Below are positions 18,548 to 26,883 of a DNA stretch of 62,000 nt, in pieces. Each line of letters opens with the position of its first letter. Positions within the stretch are counted from its first letter, which is position 1. The notes below the pieces were generated by a model, which saw nothing but the letters and a program-made list of their open reading frames with translations, made no database searches and was not told the origin of the DNA. The stretch is from Mesostigma viride (Eukaryota; Streptophyta; Mesostigmatophyceae; Mesostigmatales; Mesostigmataceae), in NCBI GenBank assembly GCA_009746045.1, contig RPFO01000127.1, positions 400,050-462,049 on the forward strand, read 5' to 3'. The translations under genes were made by a program, and so were the position numbers.

Positions 18548-19372
18548 TCACGCGCTGGTCTTGTGAGACGTCGGCAAGACACCGCCCCTTTCCAAGGCGT
18601 GGCGGAGACAGAGGGAGTCGATCACGTCCCGGATCGCGAACATCCCGGGCGTCTCCCCCGCCCTCACGTTCCAGGCGGCTCGTCTACACGCGCCGCCCAG
18701 GTTACGCCGGATCCAGTCCTCGTCGTCCCACTCCACGCGCACGGAAGGGACGTGGTCCCACCCCTCGTCGCCGAAGACGTGATCCACGAGCGTGACGAAG
18801 ACGAACTCGTCCAAACAGACGCAATTGTCAGCGTCGGACTCGGACTCGTGCTCGACCAACGTCGTCTCCAGGCGAGGACGTATCGCGCGATAATGGTCGG
18901 CGGCCAGAAGACAGAATTGGGTGGAGAGCGAGGAGGCGGACCTCTCGAATATCGACAAAAGCTCGTTCGCGTAAACGGTCGTGGGCAAGGCGAAACTTGA
19001 CTCGAACACGGATTTCCCGTAGAGATTCTCGCACGCGGACAAGAAGTCGGGCGGGGACAGACAAGGAACCGTGGTCTCGCCGACGAGAGCGAAGTGCGTC
19101 ACATCCAGGTGCGCGGCTGCCGCGTCGAACAACGTCAACTCGGCGCGCAAGAGCCACGAATGGTCTCGACGCGATGACACGGACGGCACCTCGACGGCGT
19201 CGCACTCCCATATCCATTTACGCAAGGAATCGACGTCCTCCCTCTCGAATTCCGAGGCGTGCACGAAGAACCGCAACCGGCCGCGCGCGGGACCGGCCGC
19301 GGCGAGCCAGTCCTTCCACACCCCCGACGTGTAGAAGGAGTCGGTGAGCAGGAAACACACGGCCACCGTCAT
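18548..19372 (-). CDS. Glycosyltransferase-like protein, GT14-type, copy A
   Basis: The 274-residue product begins MTVAVCFLLTDSFYTSGVWKD. The order of motifs resembles core-2/I-branching (GT14) transferases: an N-terminal strand, FFVHASEF, AVEVPSV, a helix with AELTLFDAAAAH, then THFALVGETTVPCLSPPDF and KSVFE. GT14 enzymes use UDP-sugars to extend glycans in the secretory pathway. This protein has no membrane anchor, so a cytoplasmic viral glycosylation role or a diverged function is possible. It is shorter than typical GT14 enzymes. A close relative lies immediately upstream at 19455-20350, a clear tandem duplication. Confidence 0.5.
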   Translation of the reverse strand: MTVAVCFLLTDSFYTSGVWKDWLAAAGPARGRLRFFVHASEFEREDVDSLRKWIWECDAVEVPSVSSRRDHSWLLRAELTLFDAAAAHLDVTHFALVGETTVPCLSPPDFLSACENLYGKSVFESSFALPTTVYANELLSIFERSASSLSTQFCLLAADHYRAIRPRLETTLVEHESESDADNCVCLDEFVFVTLVDHVFGDEGWDHVPSVRVEWDDEDWIRRNLGGACRRAAWNVRAGETPGMFAIRDVIDSLCLRHALERGGVLPTSHKTSA

Positions 19373-19454
19373 TCTCCGTCGCGACGCCTTCTCCTTTTAC
19401 GACAGACATTTGAGGCTCGACGACCAGGCGAACGTGTCGTCCGTCGTCCAATCA

Positions 19455-20350
19455 CTACGAATCCCGATAGTGTACGCCCTTGGAAGCGGCGCGCGAGGGC
19501 CGAGCCGAGCAAGGCGCGGGAGTCGTTCCGGGCGGCAAGACGCCGGCCCACTCGAGCGCCGAGCGGAGGGCAGGGGTGTCGCGCACCTTCCGAATCGCGA
19601 ACAGACCGGGGGTCTTGCCCATCTCCGCGTCCTCGGCAGCACCTTTGCACATACCGGGCAGGTTGCGCTCGACCCACTCGTCCTCGAGCCACAATGCGTG
19701 GATGGGAACTTCGTCCTGTTCCATGTACACGAAGGGGGCGTGCTCCCAGCCTTGGTCGCCGAACAGGTTGTCCACGAGCGTGATGAAGAGGAACTCGCAC
19801 AAGCAAATCGGATCGTCCGTGAACTTCGCCCCGTACGCGTTCAATATCGTCTCCACGGAGGGTCGTATCGCGCGGTATTGTTCGGCCGCCAGCAGACAGA
19901 ACTGTCCGGAATACGACAAAGTCGAACATCCAAGTCTTAACAACAGGTTCTTGGTGCGCGTGCCCGTCGGGATAGGGTAGCACGACTCGAACACGGATTT
20001 GCCGCGGAGACGCTCGCACGCGGTCAAAAAGTCGGACGGGGACAGACACGGCGCCGTGTTTTCGCTGACGAGTCCGACGTGCGTCACGTCGGGATGCGCG
20101 GCCGCGGCGTCAAACAACACGCACTCCGCGCGCAAGATCGACGGATGGCCCCATCGCGTTGTGATGACCGGCACCTCGACGGCCTTGCACTCCCGGACCC
20201 ACTCGCGCAACCTATCCGCGTCCTCTCCCTGGAACCGGGACGCGTGAACGAAGACCCGCACCCGCCCGAGCGGGACCCCGGCCAGCCAATCTTTCCACAC
20301 CCCTGCGGTGAAGAATGTCTGTTGAGAAGGAAACAAATGGCCACCGCCAT
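19455..20350 (-). CDS. Glycosyltransferase-like protein, GT14-type, copy B, frameshift
   Basis: This is a paralogue of 18548-19372. Shared blocks include GVWKDWLA, FVHAS, AEC/AEL-LFDAAAAH, DVTHVGLVSENTAPCLSPSDF, GKSVFES, QFCLLAA-YRAIRP and LVDNLFGDQGWEH-PFV. The N-terminus MAVAICFLL (ATG 20350) matches copy A but lies in a different frame from the remainder, which resumes as TFFTAGVWKDW. One missing base near 20318-20326 accounts for this, and the product would be about 298 residues. The C-terminus carries an extra Ser/Pro/Ala tail not seen in copy A. The ATG follows directly after the stop of the 20351-20938 gene. Confidence 0.5.
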
Positions 20351-20938
20351 TCAGGCCGCACCCCGTAGCGGACACAAAACTCGCAGGACGACGAACGAAC
20401 ATCGCCCGCACCGGTCATCACGACCGGTCGCCGATCGCGAGCGCTGGCCGTCTCGGTAGACGTGCGTCTTCGTGCGGACCTCCGACGCGTCCCGGACGAG
20501 TTTGAGATTGGCCTCGTTCAGGATGTAGCATCGGTATCGAACGGTGAACGATTTTGGAGGATTTTTGGGGTTGAGATAGAATCGTATGTTTTTGTATGTG
20601 TAGGTACTGGCACACGTCACCGTGGTAACGTCCTGAGGATCGAACTCTTGGTCCCCGATGACGACGCGGACCTTCACGTCGCAGTCGACTCCCCGCAAAA
20701 CGTCGCACGTCGGCAGACGCGTCGCGGAGAAGACGTACTCGCCCGTTTTGTCGTCGACCTCGAACGCGGCGAGGTTGTTGACGACATACGAGTGCTCGGG
20801 CTCGTAGACGACTGCCTGGGTCCACCCCTCGCCCACCTCCGTGCGCGGCGGAGTCGTCAGGACCTGCAACGCGTCCGTGTAGGTGCCCGGGCCGAGCTCG
20901 TACACGGGGAGGCTGTCCAGGAACTGGTCGATATCCAT
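20351..20938 (-). CDS. Hypothetical viral protein (195 aa)
   Basis: The frame starts MDIDQFLDSLPVYELGPGTY. The first 150 residues look like a beta-rich domain (DVKVRVVIGDQEFDPQDVTT and TYKNIRFYLNPKNPPKSFTV). The final 35 residues are Arg/Cys-rich and compositionally odd, so an undetected frameshift near 20440-20460 is possible. No family is recognised. The gene sits between the GNAT-like gene and the glycosyltransferase pair on the same strand. Confidence 0.5.
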   Translation of the reverse strand: MDIDQFLDSLPVYELGPGTYTDALQVLTTPPRTEVGEGWTQAVVYEPEHSYVVNNLAAFEVDDKTGEYVFSATRLPTCDVLRGVDCDVKVRVVIGDQEFDPQDVTTVTCASTYTYKNIRFYLNPKNPPKSFTVRYRCYILNEANLKLVRDASEVRTKTHVYRDGQRSRSATGRDDRCGRCSFVVLRVLCPLRGAA

Positions 20939-20987
20939 ACTTACGTCGGAGTAACGACGCGAGTTTATTCGACCGCCAATAGACGCG

Positions 20988-21749
20988 CTACTTCTGCTTC
21001 TTCTTCTTCTTGGCCGGTGGCTCTTCGAACGTCTTCGCGACTGTCAGGTCGATCACCTCCCGTTGCGCCTTGGTCACGCGCCCGACTCGGACGGACTCGC
21101 ACGACGCCAGCACGTCCGTCAGCCGTCCCTCCATGTCCACAAAGTCCCCGTTATCGTGCCCCGTCGCCTTGAGACCGTATTGATTGTAATACCGCACGAG
21201 ATCCTCGTTGTCCCGTACCAGACACGCCACTCTCCTCAGTTTCGCCATATCGTTCTTCGCGAACGCGTCTTTCAAGCTCGCGTACGTGTTCTCGTACTTC
21301 CGCAGCAGATAGTAAATCTTGGCTTTCGACCACCCGTTGTATACACTCTCGTCCGGGCATTGCGCACCGGCCGCTTCTAGTTCCACTATGGCCGTTCGGC
21401 GGTCCTTCATCATCGGCGCCAGCAAAGACATGCCATAACACAACAACTTGCGACCGACGCCTCGGAACGTCGCAATCTCCTCCTTCGAAGCGTCCCCCGG
21501 AAATTCCTTCGCAAGCACGCTGAACCAACTGATGTGGATCCTGTTGCGTTCGGGATACGCTTCTAACATAACCTCTACCAAATTGCGAGTCGGGTGAGCC
21601 CTCACCAACCGCGAGTCGTACGTCGGAGGGACGAGCACGTCAACCCGCAAGGCTTTATACCCGCCTCTATCGGCGAACGAACGCGTCACACGCAGACTCC
21701 TCCCCTTGAGCGTGGGGAGATCTAGGCCCGTCACTTCTGTTTCCTCCAT
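20988..21749 (-). CDS. GNAT-like acetyltransferase (putative)
   Basis: The product has 253 residues from MEETEVTGLDLP (ATG 21749; an ATG at 21773 is possible but lies in the AT-rich leader). The segment EIATFRGVGRKLLCYGMSLL resembles the acetyl-CoA-binding loop and helix of GNAT enzymes (R/Q-x-x-G-x-G/A), and LVRYYNQYGLKATG resembles the later YxKxGF motif. The C-terminus ends in a Lys-rich tail (PPAKKKKKQK) that could direct it to the nucleus. GNAT enzymes transfer acetyl groups to proteins or small molecules. The substrate is unknown and the family call is tentative. Confidence 0.4.
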   Translation of the reverse strand: MEETEVTGLDLPTLKGRSLRVTRSFADRGGYKALRVDVLVPPTYDSRLVRAHPTRNLVEVMLEAYPERNRIHISWFSVLAKEFPGDASKEEIATFRGVGRKLLCYGMSLLAPMMKDRRTAIVELEAAGAQCPDESVYNGWSKAKIYYLLRKYENTYASLKDAFAKNDMAKLRRVACLVRDNEDLVRYYNQYGLKATGHDNGDFVDMEGRLTDVLASCESVRVGRVTKAQREVIDLTVAKTFEEPPAKKKKKQK

Positions 21750-21796
21750 AATTGAGCACTTTATTGTTACCATGCGATTTTAAGTTATATTTTCAA

Positions 21797-21829
21797 ACAA
21801 GTCCTTTATTCATAATAATAAAGTTACGT
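21797..21829 (-). terminator. AT-rich inverted repeat after the MYND gene
   Basis: The sequence CCTTTATTCATAATAATAAAG just beyond the MYND stop can fold with CTTTATT pairing to AATAAAG. Its place between gene ends suggests a transcript 3' end signal. This is inferred from position and symmetry only. Confidence 0.4.
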
Positions 21830-22780
21830 TTACAACATCACAAGCTCGTCTCCCATAGAGACCTTCCACTCGTGGGGGCACCGGAGAGGCGGCACACCGC
21901 CGCCACTGTGGTAAAGGGCGTGGGCGCTCTTGATGCACTTGTCCAGGTTGGCCCGCGACCTCCGCAAAACATCGCAATCGTGCGAGGTCACGGAGCAGAC
22001 CGCCGAACAGAAGACCGCGTCCTTGCAGACGCACAGTCGCCGCTCCTCGCCCCTGGTCAACTTCTTTCCGCAATAGTGTCCCAGGCAGACGGGCGCCGAA
22101 AGCTCGCCGCTCGCGTTCACGCGCGTCCAAGTGCGAAAGGGGGGGACCGCGGGCTCCGGATTCTTCTCCATCCACTTGTCCGACTTTGGTTTCGTCATGA
22201 GCTCGGACACCCACATCTTCCGGCGGGAGTCCGCCGGGTCCGCGAAACAGAACGCCACGACGAACTCGGTCTGGTCGTTGTACATCATCGCGCGCCAGTA
22301 GGTCTGAAGACACGCCTCCCTCAGCTCGCCCGCCGTCACCCAGTCGACGATCACCGACCTAGCCGCCTGCGTCAGGTGATGGACGCGAATCAACAGGGCG
22401 CCGCGGCCATAGCCGTCGTGCATCTCCTTGCACTCCTCGAGCACGCGGTCGAAGTGGGCGTGCAGATGCCTCCACACGTTGGAGACGGCGAGGCGATGGC
22501 GGGCGCCGGAACTCGAGACTTGCCTGGCGACGTCAGTGACCGCCTGCGACCGCGGCCGGAGGATGCCGGCGATCCAACCGTCCAGACGATTGCGGGCGAT
22601 GACGACCTTGCGCTCGTTGGCGGGGACCTCGCCGCGAGACACTCGTATATCGTCCTCGAGGAAGGAGCCAGCGTCGAACAGGGACTCGCCGATATCAACG
22701 ACCTTCTTACACACCGGCAACTCGATGCCGTCCGACGCCCGATCCGGCGATGGCTGTTTTTTCGATTCGACACAACTCAT
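21830..22780 (-). CDS. MYND-type zinc-finger protein
   Basis: The start is placed at 22780 (MSCVESKKQPSPDRASDGIE). Upstream in-frame ATGs at 22852 and further lie in AT-rich, Lys-rich sequence that looks like leader. The product is about 316 residues. Residues about 232-269 form a MYND-like finger: CLGHYCGKKL, then CVCKDAVFCSAVC, then SHDC. MYND fingers bind proline-rich protein partners and are common in large DNA viruses. The N-terminal 200 residues are helical and unrecognised. Its upstream region contains the element with two inverted CCAAT boxes that is shared with the KilA-like, ADP-ribosyltransferase and Rieske genes. AT-rich CTTTATTC...AATAAAG sequence lies beyond the stop. Confidence 0.65.
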   Translation of the reverse strand: MSCVESKKQPSPDRASDGIELPVCKKVVDIGESLFDAGSFLEDDIRVSRGEVPANERKVVIARNRLDGWIAGILRPRSQAVTDVARQVSSSGARHRLAVSNVWRHLHAHFDRVLEECKEMHDGYGRGALLIRVHHLTQAARSVIVDWVTAGELREACLQTYWRAMMYNDQTEFVVAFCFADPADSRRKMWVSELMTKPKSDKWMEKNPEPAVPPFRTWTRVNASGELSAPVCLGHYCGKKLTRGEERRLCVCKDAVFCSAVCSVTSHDCDVLRRSRANLDKCIKSAHALYHSGGGVPPLRCPHEWKVSMGDELVML

Positions 22781-22940
22781 TTTCAAAGGCTTTTTTTGGA
22801 CCAAATGGATGTATTTTTTCAACGAAGGGATCTTCTTTAAAATGTGTTTCATGGAGCCGACTAGCTGGCTGAGAGACTGATAGTATTTGAGACGAGACCT
22901 CCCCTCTCTCCGCCGCACCGGCCATTTATTCCCACCCCAA

Positions 22941-23000
22941 CCGACATCTCGCGCTCTGATTGGCTACCTACATACTCCTCTCTGATTGGCCAACGACACG
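22941..23000 (-). promoter_or_regulatory. Shared upstream element, copy A (MYND gene)
   Basis: Two copies of CTGATTGG (inverted CCAAT box), about 27 bases apart, are joined by CATACTCCTCT. The same arrangement occurs in copy B at 23941-24020, and half of it occurs in copy C at 25563-25620. Here it lies upstream of the MYND gene. Confidence 0.55.
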
Positions 23001-23886
23001 TCACGGCGCGTCGGCCAGACGACCCGCCGACGGTTCGGCCGCAATGGCCGTGCGCGACTCGCGGGTGAGTCGCTGATTCAGCCGCATGACCTTGACGTTC
23101 TCCTGGATGCACTGCTCGTCGGCGCGCGCGTCGTGAAGTCCGGTCGCCTTGAACACGGGTTCCAGCAAGTCCCGCTTGCGCTTCGCGACACTGACCGGAT
23201 TCTGGCCCGTCTTCCTGATCTCCTCCGCCTCCAGCACCTGGATGAAGTTCATCCCGGCGCTCTGCACGTTCGTCAGCAGGTCGCGGGCCGAGACTCGCGC
23301 GTTGTACATCGCGCGGAGCTCGACGGAGGTCTTGCCCGTGACCGCCAGATTGTTCGTGTCGTGGACCACCGGGTACAGAGCCCACTCCCCTTGTGGGTAT
23401 CGGTGTACCCCTTGATCGCTTCGTTCAGGTCGCGCGTAGACAGACAGCTCTTGATGCGCTGGTGCTGCTGCAGCCTCTCGAGCGCGGTCTCGTTCCCGTC
23501 GGCGGCGTCCGCCCGCTGCAAAATGTCCTCCGCCAACGTCCGGTCGGCCCTCAGGTATCGCTCGAGGAGGACGGACACCTGCTCGCGGAACTTGGCCGCG
23601 ATCTTGCCGGGGAGCAACATCAAGATGCGTGTCAACCCCTGACGGTCGGTCACCGGGGTGTCTCGCTGCCTGGCCCGGGGAATTTCCAGAGATAACAGGT
23701 TGTTACTACTTCGGGATTGGCTCCTACTAGGCGTTTCCAATACATTGCTGGGTTGACTAGACCGACGGCATCCATCGCGTCCAACACGGAGATTCTGCCA
23801 TCTTCCGTCACGCGGATCTTTCCTTCAAAACGAGGGTCGTCCTCCGCCCCGTCCGCGGGCGTCAGGTACCTCACGATGGCCGCCAT
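23001..23886 (-). CDS. KilA-N/Bro-like viral regulator, two frameshifts
   Basis: Three frames carry successive parts of one protein. It starts MAAIVRYLTPADGAEDD (ATG 23886) and continues IRVTEDGRISVLDAMDAVG, then YLWKFP. After a shift near 23677-23680 comes TPVTDRQGLTRILMLLPGK with FREQVSVLLERYLRADRTLA. After a second shift near 23387-23390 comes HDTNNLAVTGKTSVELRAMY to the stop at 23001. Each shift is one missing base, and the total would be about 295 residues. The LPGK-A-FR...RYL...LA pattern recurs in giant-virus and protist proteins related to KilA-N/Bro DNA-binding antirepressor-like proteins. The role is probably regulatory and DNA-bound, by family analogy. It is divergent from the ADP-ribosyltransferase gene. 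Confidence 0.5.
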
Positions 23887-23940
23887 GATACACCCACGAG
23901 AGAAAAACGCTCCTCTCGCGACCGATGATCGTTCTTAAAC

Positions 23941-24022
23941 TGTTACCGGCCGACATCCGACGTTCTGATTGGTCGCCGACATACTCCTCTCTGATTGGTC
24001 CGCCGAGATCGTGTCGGTTCAC
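23941..24022. promoter_or_regulatory. Shared upstream element, copy B (bidirectional)
   Basis: This lies between the divergent KilA-like (minus) and ADP-ribosyltransferase (plus) genes. It contains two CTGATTGG boxes with CATACTCCTCT between them, as in copy A, and continues GATTGGTCCGCCGAGATCGT, identical to copy C. The start of the plus gene is further preceded by AT-rich sequence (TTGTGTATTATTAACCC). Confidence 0.6.
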
Positions 24023-24118
24023 CGGGACGGGTACCGAACGGGTGGAACCCGTGATTGTAATCCAATCTTTTCACTCTTATCTTGTGTATTATTAACCCGT
24101 CATCTATATGTAAACGCG

Positions 24119-25545
24119 ATGGCGTCGAAGACGACGAAGAAGACCCTCACGCAGGAAGAACGCATGCAACTCCTCGGGCGGACGATCCGCGCCAGGTTGG
24201 ACAGGAAATACGCGGACAAGAGACACAAGCGATTCTGCGAAGATGCAGCGAAAGAGGACGATGACACCCCTCTCCTCTCCCCATTTGGCCATTTCACGGG
24301 GACCATCACGATTCCGTACATGTCGCTCGAGGGGTGCGATTACGACTCGTTGGCGCGAGACAATATGCGGTGGTCGGGGACGAACTCCGACGGCTCTCTC
24401 AAGACCATCCAGCTGAAGGTGGAATGGAACACCCTTTACGACAATCGGGACGAACTCCGTTTCGTGCGGAAAAACGCCCACGACCCGCGCGAGATCATCG
24501 ACGAGGAATGGTACTTCAAGTCGTACCAGTACCTCGGCAGTCTGTCGAAGGAGGACCTGTTGCTCTTGCGGTCCTACTCGCACGTGGGAGATGGGTACGT
24601 CAACGGCAACGACGCAAAGGTCACGCGGCACCACACCATACAGATGAGTGGGTTAATCCGTACACCGCGGACGTGGATATGAACGGGACCCCTCTGTGGG
24701 TGCCTCTTTGCATGTTCATCAGGAGGTATAAAGGTTTGCCCACCTCGTACGCGAGTTTGTGGAGGCGAATGCCTGAAATGCAAGACTTTATGAAGCTGGT
24801 AGACATGTTCGAGTCGTACCAAACGGGAGACCCCGACACCGGACACGACCATGCGTGGGCGGTAATGTCTTATTTTAAAAAACTCCCCGACACCCTTTCC
24901 GAGAGTGAGAAGGAGGACTTTGGATTATCAGCCATCATAGCCGTGATCGCGGAGAGCACAGTGAACGATGAGGAGCACTTGAAACTCAGGTTGTGCACGT
25001 GGCTGCTCACGTTCCTTTCCACGGAATTCATTGTGGAAAAGATCGTCCCCTTTTACCGCAAGAAGCTGTTCAAACTGGTGCAAAACGCCCCGCGCGTCAC
25101 GAGGCCTTTCACGGTCTTCCGCGGCACTAGAGACGATTACTATCTGAAGGGCGCGAAGAATAGGGTGTACGTCAACCCGTACTGCGTCTCGACGTCTCTG
25201 TCTGTGGATCACATACGCAAATCCCCCTTGTTCACGTCGAACAAGTGCTGCGTTTCGGTGATCCGATTGGTGAGGGGCTGTCCGGCGCTGCTTTTCTGGC
25301 CAGTGAGTCTGTACGGCACGAGCGAATTCGAGATCCTGCTCCCGCCGGGCACCGCGTACTTGATCAAGTACTCGGCGATGCAGAAATGGGCGCCGACCGC
25401 GTACAACCCGCAGACCCTCACGAAGGAATCGGTGTGCAAAAACGTGCCAGACGGCGAGGGTGCGGGGAAAAAGACTTCCTACGTGTACGTCGCGGACGGG
25501 AAGACGCTGACCGACACGACATTGCGACCATCGACTAGCGCCTGA
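24119..25545 (+). CDS. Arginine-type mono-ADP-ribosyltransferase, one frameshift
   Basis: The first part (from MASKTTKKTLTQEERMQLLG, ATG 24119) and the second part are in different frames that meet near 24640-24655, where one base appears missing. The whole would be about 475 residues. The C-terminal part shows the R-S-E signature of ADP-ribosyltransferases: Arg in TVFRGTRDD (about 25118), STS in YCVSTSLS (about 25190), and E-x-E in GTSEFEILLPPGT (25324-25332). The E-x-E form is typical of arginine-directed transferases, which use NAD+ to modify proteins. The N-terminal 200 residues are unrecognised, and no signal peptide is seen. A role in modifying host proteins during infection is inferred. 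The gene shares a bidirectional upstream element with the KilA-like gene. Confidence 0.65.
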
Positions 25546-25562
25546 ACACTCGTGGCGGGCGG

Positions 25563-25622
25563 CGCTGGCGCGTCCGACATACTTTCTCTGATTGGTCCGC
25601 CGAGATCGTGTCGGTTCGCCGA
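25563..25622 (+). promoter_or_regulatory. Shared upstream element, copy C (Rieske gene)
   Basis: TCCGACATACTTTCTCTGATTGG is followed by the same TCCGCCGAGATCGTGTCGG block as copy B. It has one CTGATTGG box. It lies 45-100 bases upstream of the Rieske oxygenase start and directly after the end of the ADP-ribosyltransferase gene. Confidence 0.6.
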
Positions 25623-25665
25623 TCGCTTAAAAGGCCCTCGACAATTTCTCCGCAAACAGCAACCG

Positions 25666-26691
25666 ATGGCGACCGCAGTGCACTTTCGCGTGGGGGCGCC
25701 GAGGCCGGCTCGACCGTTGGTCGCGGCCCACGAGGTCCCCGACAAGTGGGTGTGCGTCGGGCGCAAGTCTCGCGAGCCCAAGGTCACGAAGCTGTACAAC
25801 GAGGAGATCCTGCTGTACAACCACCGCCAGCGGGACGAGACGCTCGCCGTGCGGAACGTGTGTCCCCACCGCGGGGCGCGTCTGTCCCACAATTGCAAGG
25901 TGGATGACGGGTGCATCCGTTGCGCGTACCACGGGATGTACTGGGGCAAGGAGAACAACGGGGACAACTACCTCGACACGAAGGAGGATGCGGACCTGGT
26001 CTGGGTGAACGCCGGCATGGGCGACGGAGAGTCGTCTCCGCCGACGATGCCGGAGTTCACCGAGGACGGGTACCGGACGTTTTCGTACCCGACGCGCATC
26101 CGCGGGCACCCGATGATCGTCATGGAGAACCTGTTGGACCACGTGCACCTCCAGCACGTCCACAAGGTGAAGATCGTGGACGTGAAGGGCGCCGACGTCA
26201 CGACGGAGACGGGCGGTCTCTTTACGGGAAAGAGCGTGTACAGCTACCCGGTGGCGGCCGAGTCCGTGGGCCGCGTGCTGCTGGGCCTCATGCCGAAGGA
26301 GGGCCGGGACGCGAAGGCGCCTCCGAAAGGGTCGATGTCGGTGACGGTCGAGAACGAGTTCTTCCTCCCGTATACCGCGAGCCTGCGATTCTGGATTTCC
26401 GGACACGAGAAGCCCGCATTCGTCTTGTGGTTCAGCGTGCAGCCCTACGAGTCCGACGAGTCCCTCGTCACGTGCCGGGTGTCCCGCAACATCCTGACGG
26501 ACCCCGCGTGGGACTTCCTGTTCTGGCTGATCAACGTTCTGCCGCTGAAGGAGGACGACGACATCGTCGCGAACGTGGTGACGGAGGATTGGTGGCGCAA
26601 TCGCCTGACGATGGGCGACGCGTTCGTGAAGTTGTACAGGGACCGGATGAAGAAGGTCTACGGGATCATGTGCCCGGAGCCCTTTGCCTAA
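25666..26691 (+). CDS. Rieske non-heme iron oxygenase
   Basis: This intact 341-residue protein has the Rieske [2Fe-2S] site C66-P-H68 (NVCPHRGARLS) and C86-x2-H89 (CAYHGMYW). The mononuclear iron site is N155-x2-D158-x2-H161-x4-H166 (ENLLDHVHLQHVHK), probably completed by an acidic residue in KEDDD. The order and spacing match the alpha-type oxygenases that include pheophorbide a and choline monooxygenases. Such enzymes need an electron donor, probably host ferredoxin, and oxidise a small molecule. The substrate is not evident. There is no transit peptide before MATAVHFRVG. The ATG at 25666 follows the shared upstream element. It is the last gene of the dense viral block. Confidence 0.85.
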   Translation: MATAVHFRVGAPRPARPLVAAHEVPDKWVCVGRKSREPKVTKLYNEEILLYNHRQRDETLAVRNVCPHRGARLSHNCKVDDGCIRCAYHGMYWGKENNGDNYLDTKEDADLVWVNAGMGDGESSPPTMPEFTEDGYRTFSYPTRIRGHPMIVMENLLDHVHLQHVHKVKIVDVKGADVTTETGGLFTGKSVYSYPVAAESVGRVLLGLMPKEGRDAKAPPKGSMSVTVENEFFLPYTASLRFWISGHEKPAFVLWFSVQPYESDESLVTCRVSRNILTDPAWDFLFWLINVLPLKEDDDIVANVVTEDWWRNRLTMGDAFVKLYRDRMKKVYGIMCPEPFA

Positions 26692-26756
26692 GTTTTGGAC
26701 GCGCCCTTCTTCGAGCCCCCTCCGCCCGCGGGTGGTGGTGTTGTGTGTTGACTTGT

Positions 26757-26795
26757 ATATACGGATCCGTATATTGTTAATAAATTTTCTTGGGT
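26757..26795 (+). terminator. Perfect palindrome plus AATAAA after the Rieske gene
   Basis: ATATACGGATCCGTATAT (26757-26774) is a perfect 18-base palindrome, followed by TTGTTAATAAATTTTCTT. Its position about 65 bases after the stop suggests a transcript 3' end signal. Confidence 0.5.
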
Positions 26796-26883
26796 CGGTC
26801 CGTCTCTGCGTGCGCGCTTGTGTGTTGGATCGCGGCCCCGCGGCTTGTGTCCCCCTCCCCGTCCCGTCCCCGGCCCCGCGCCG

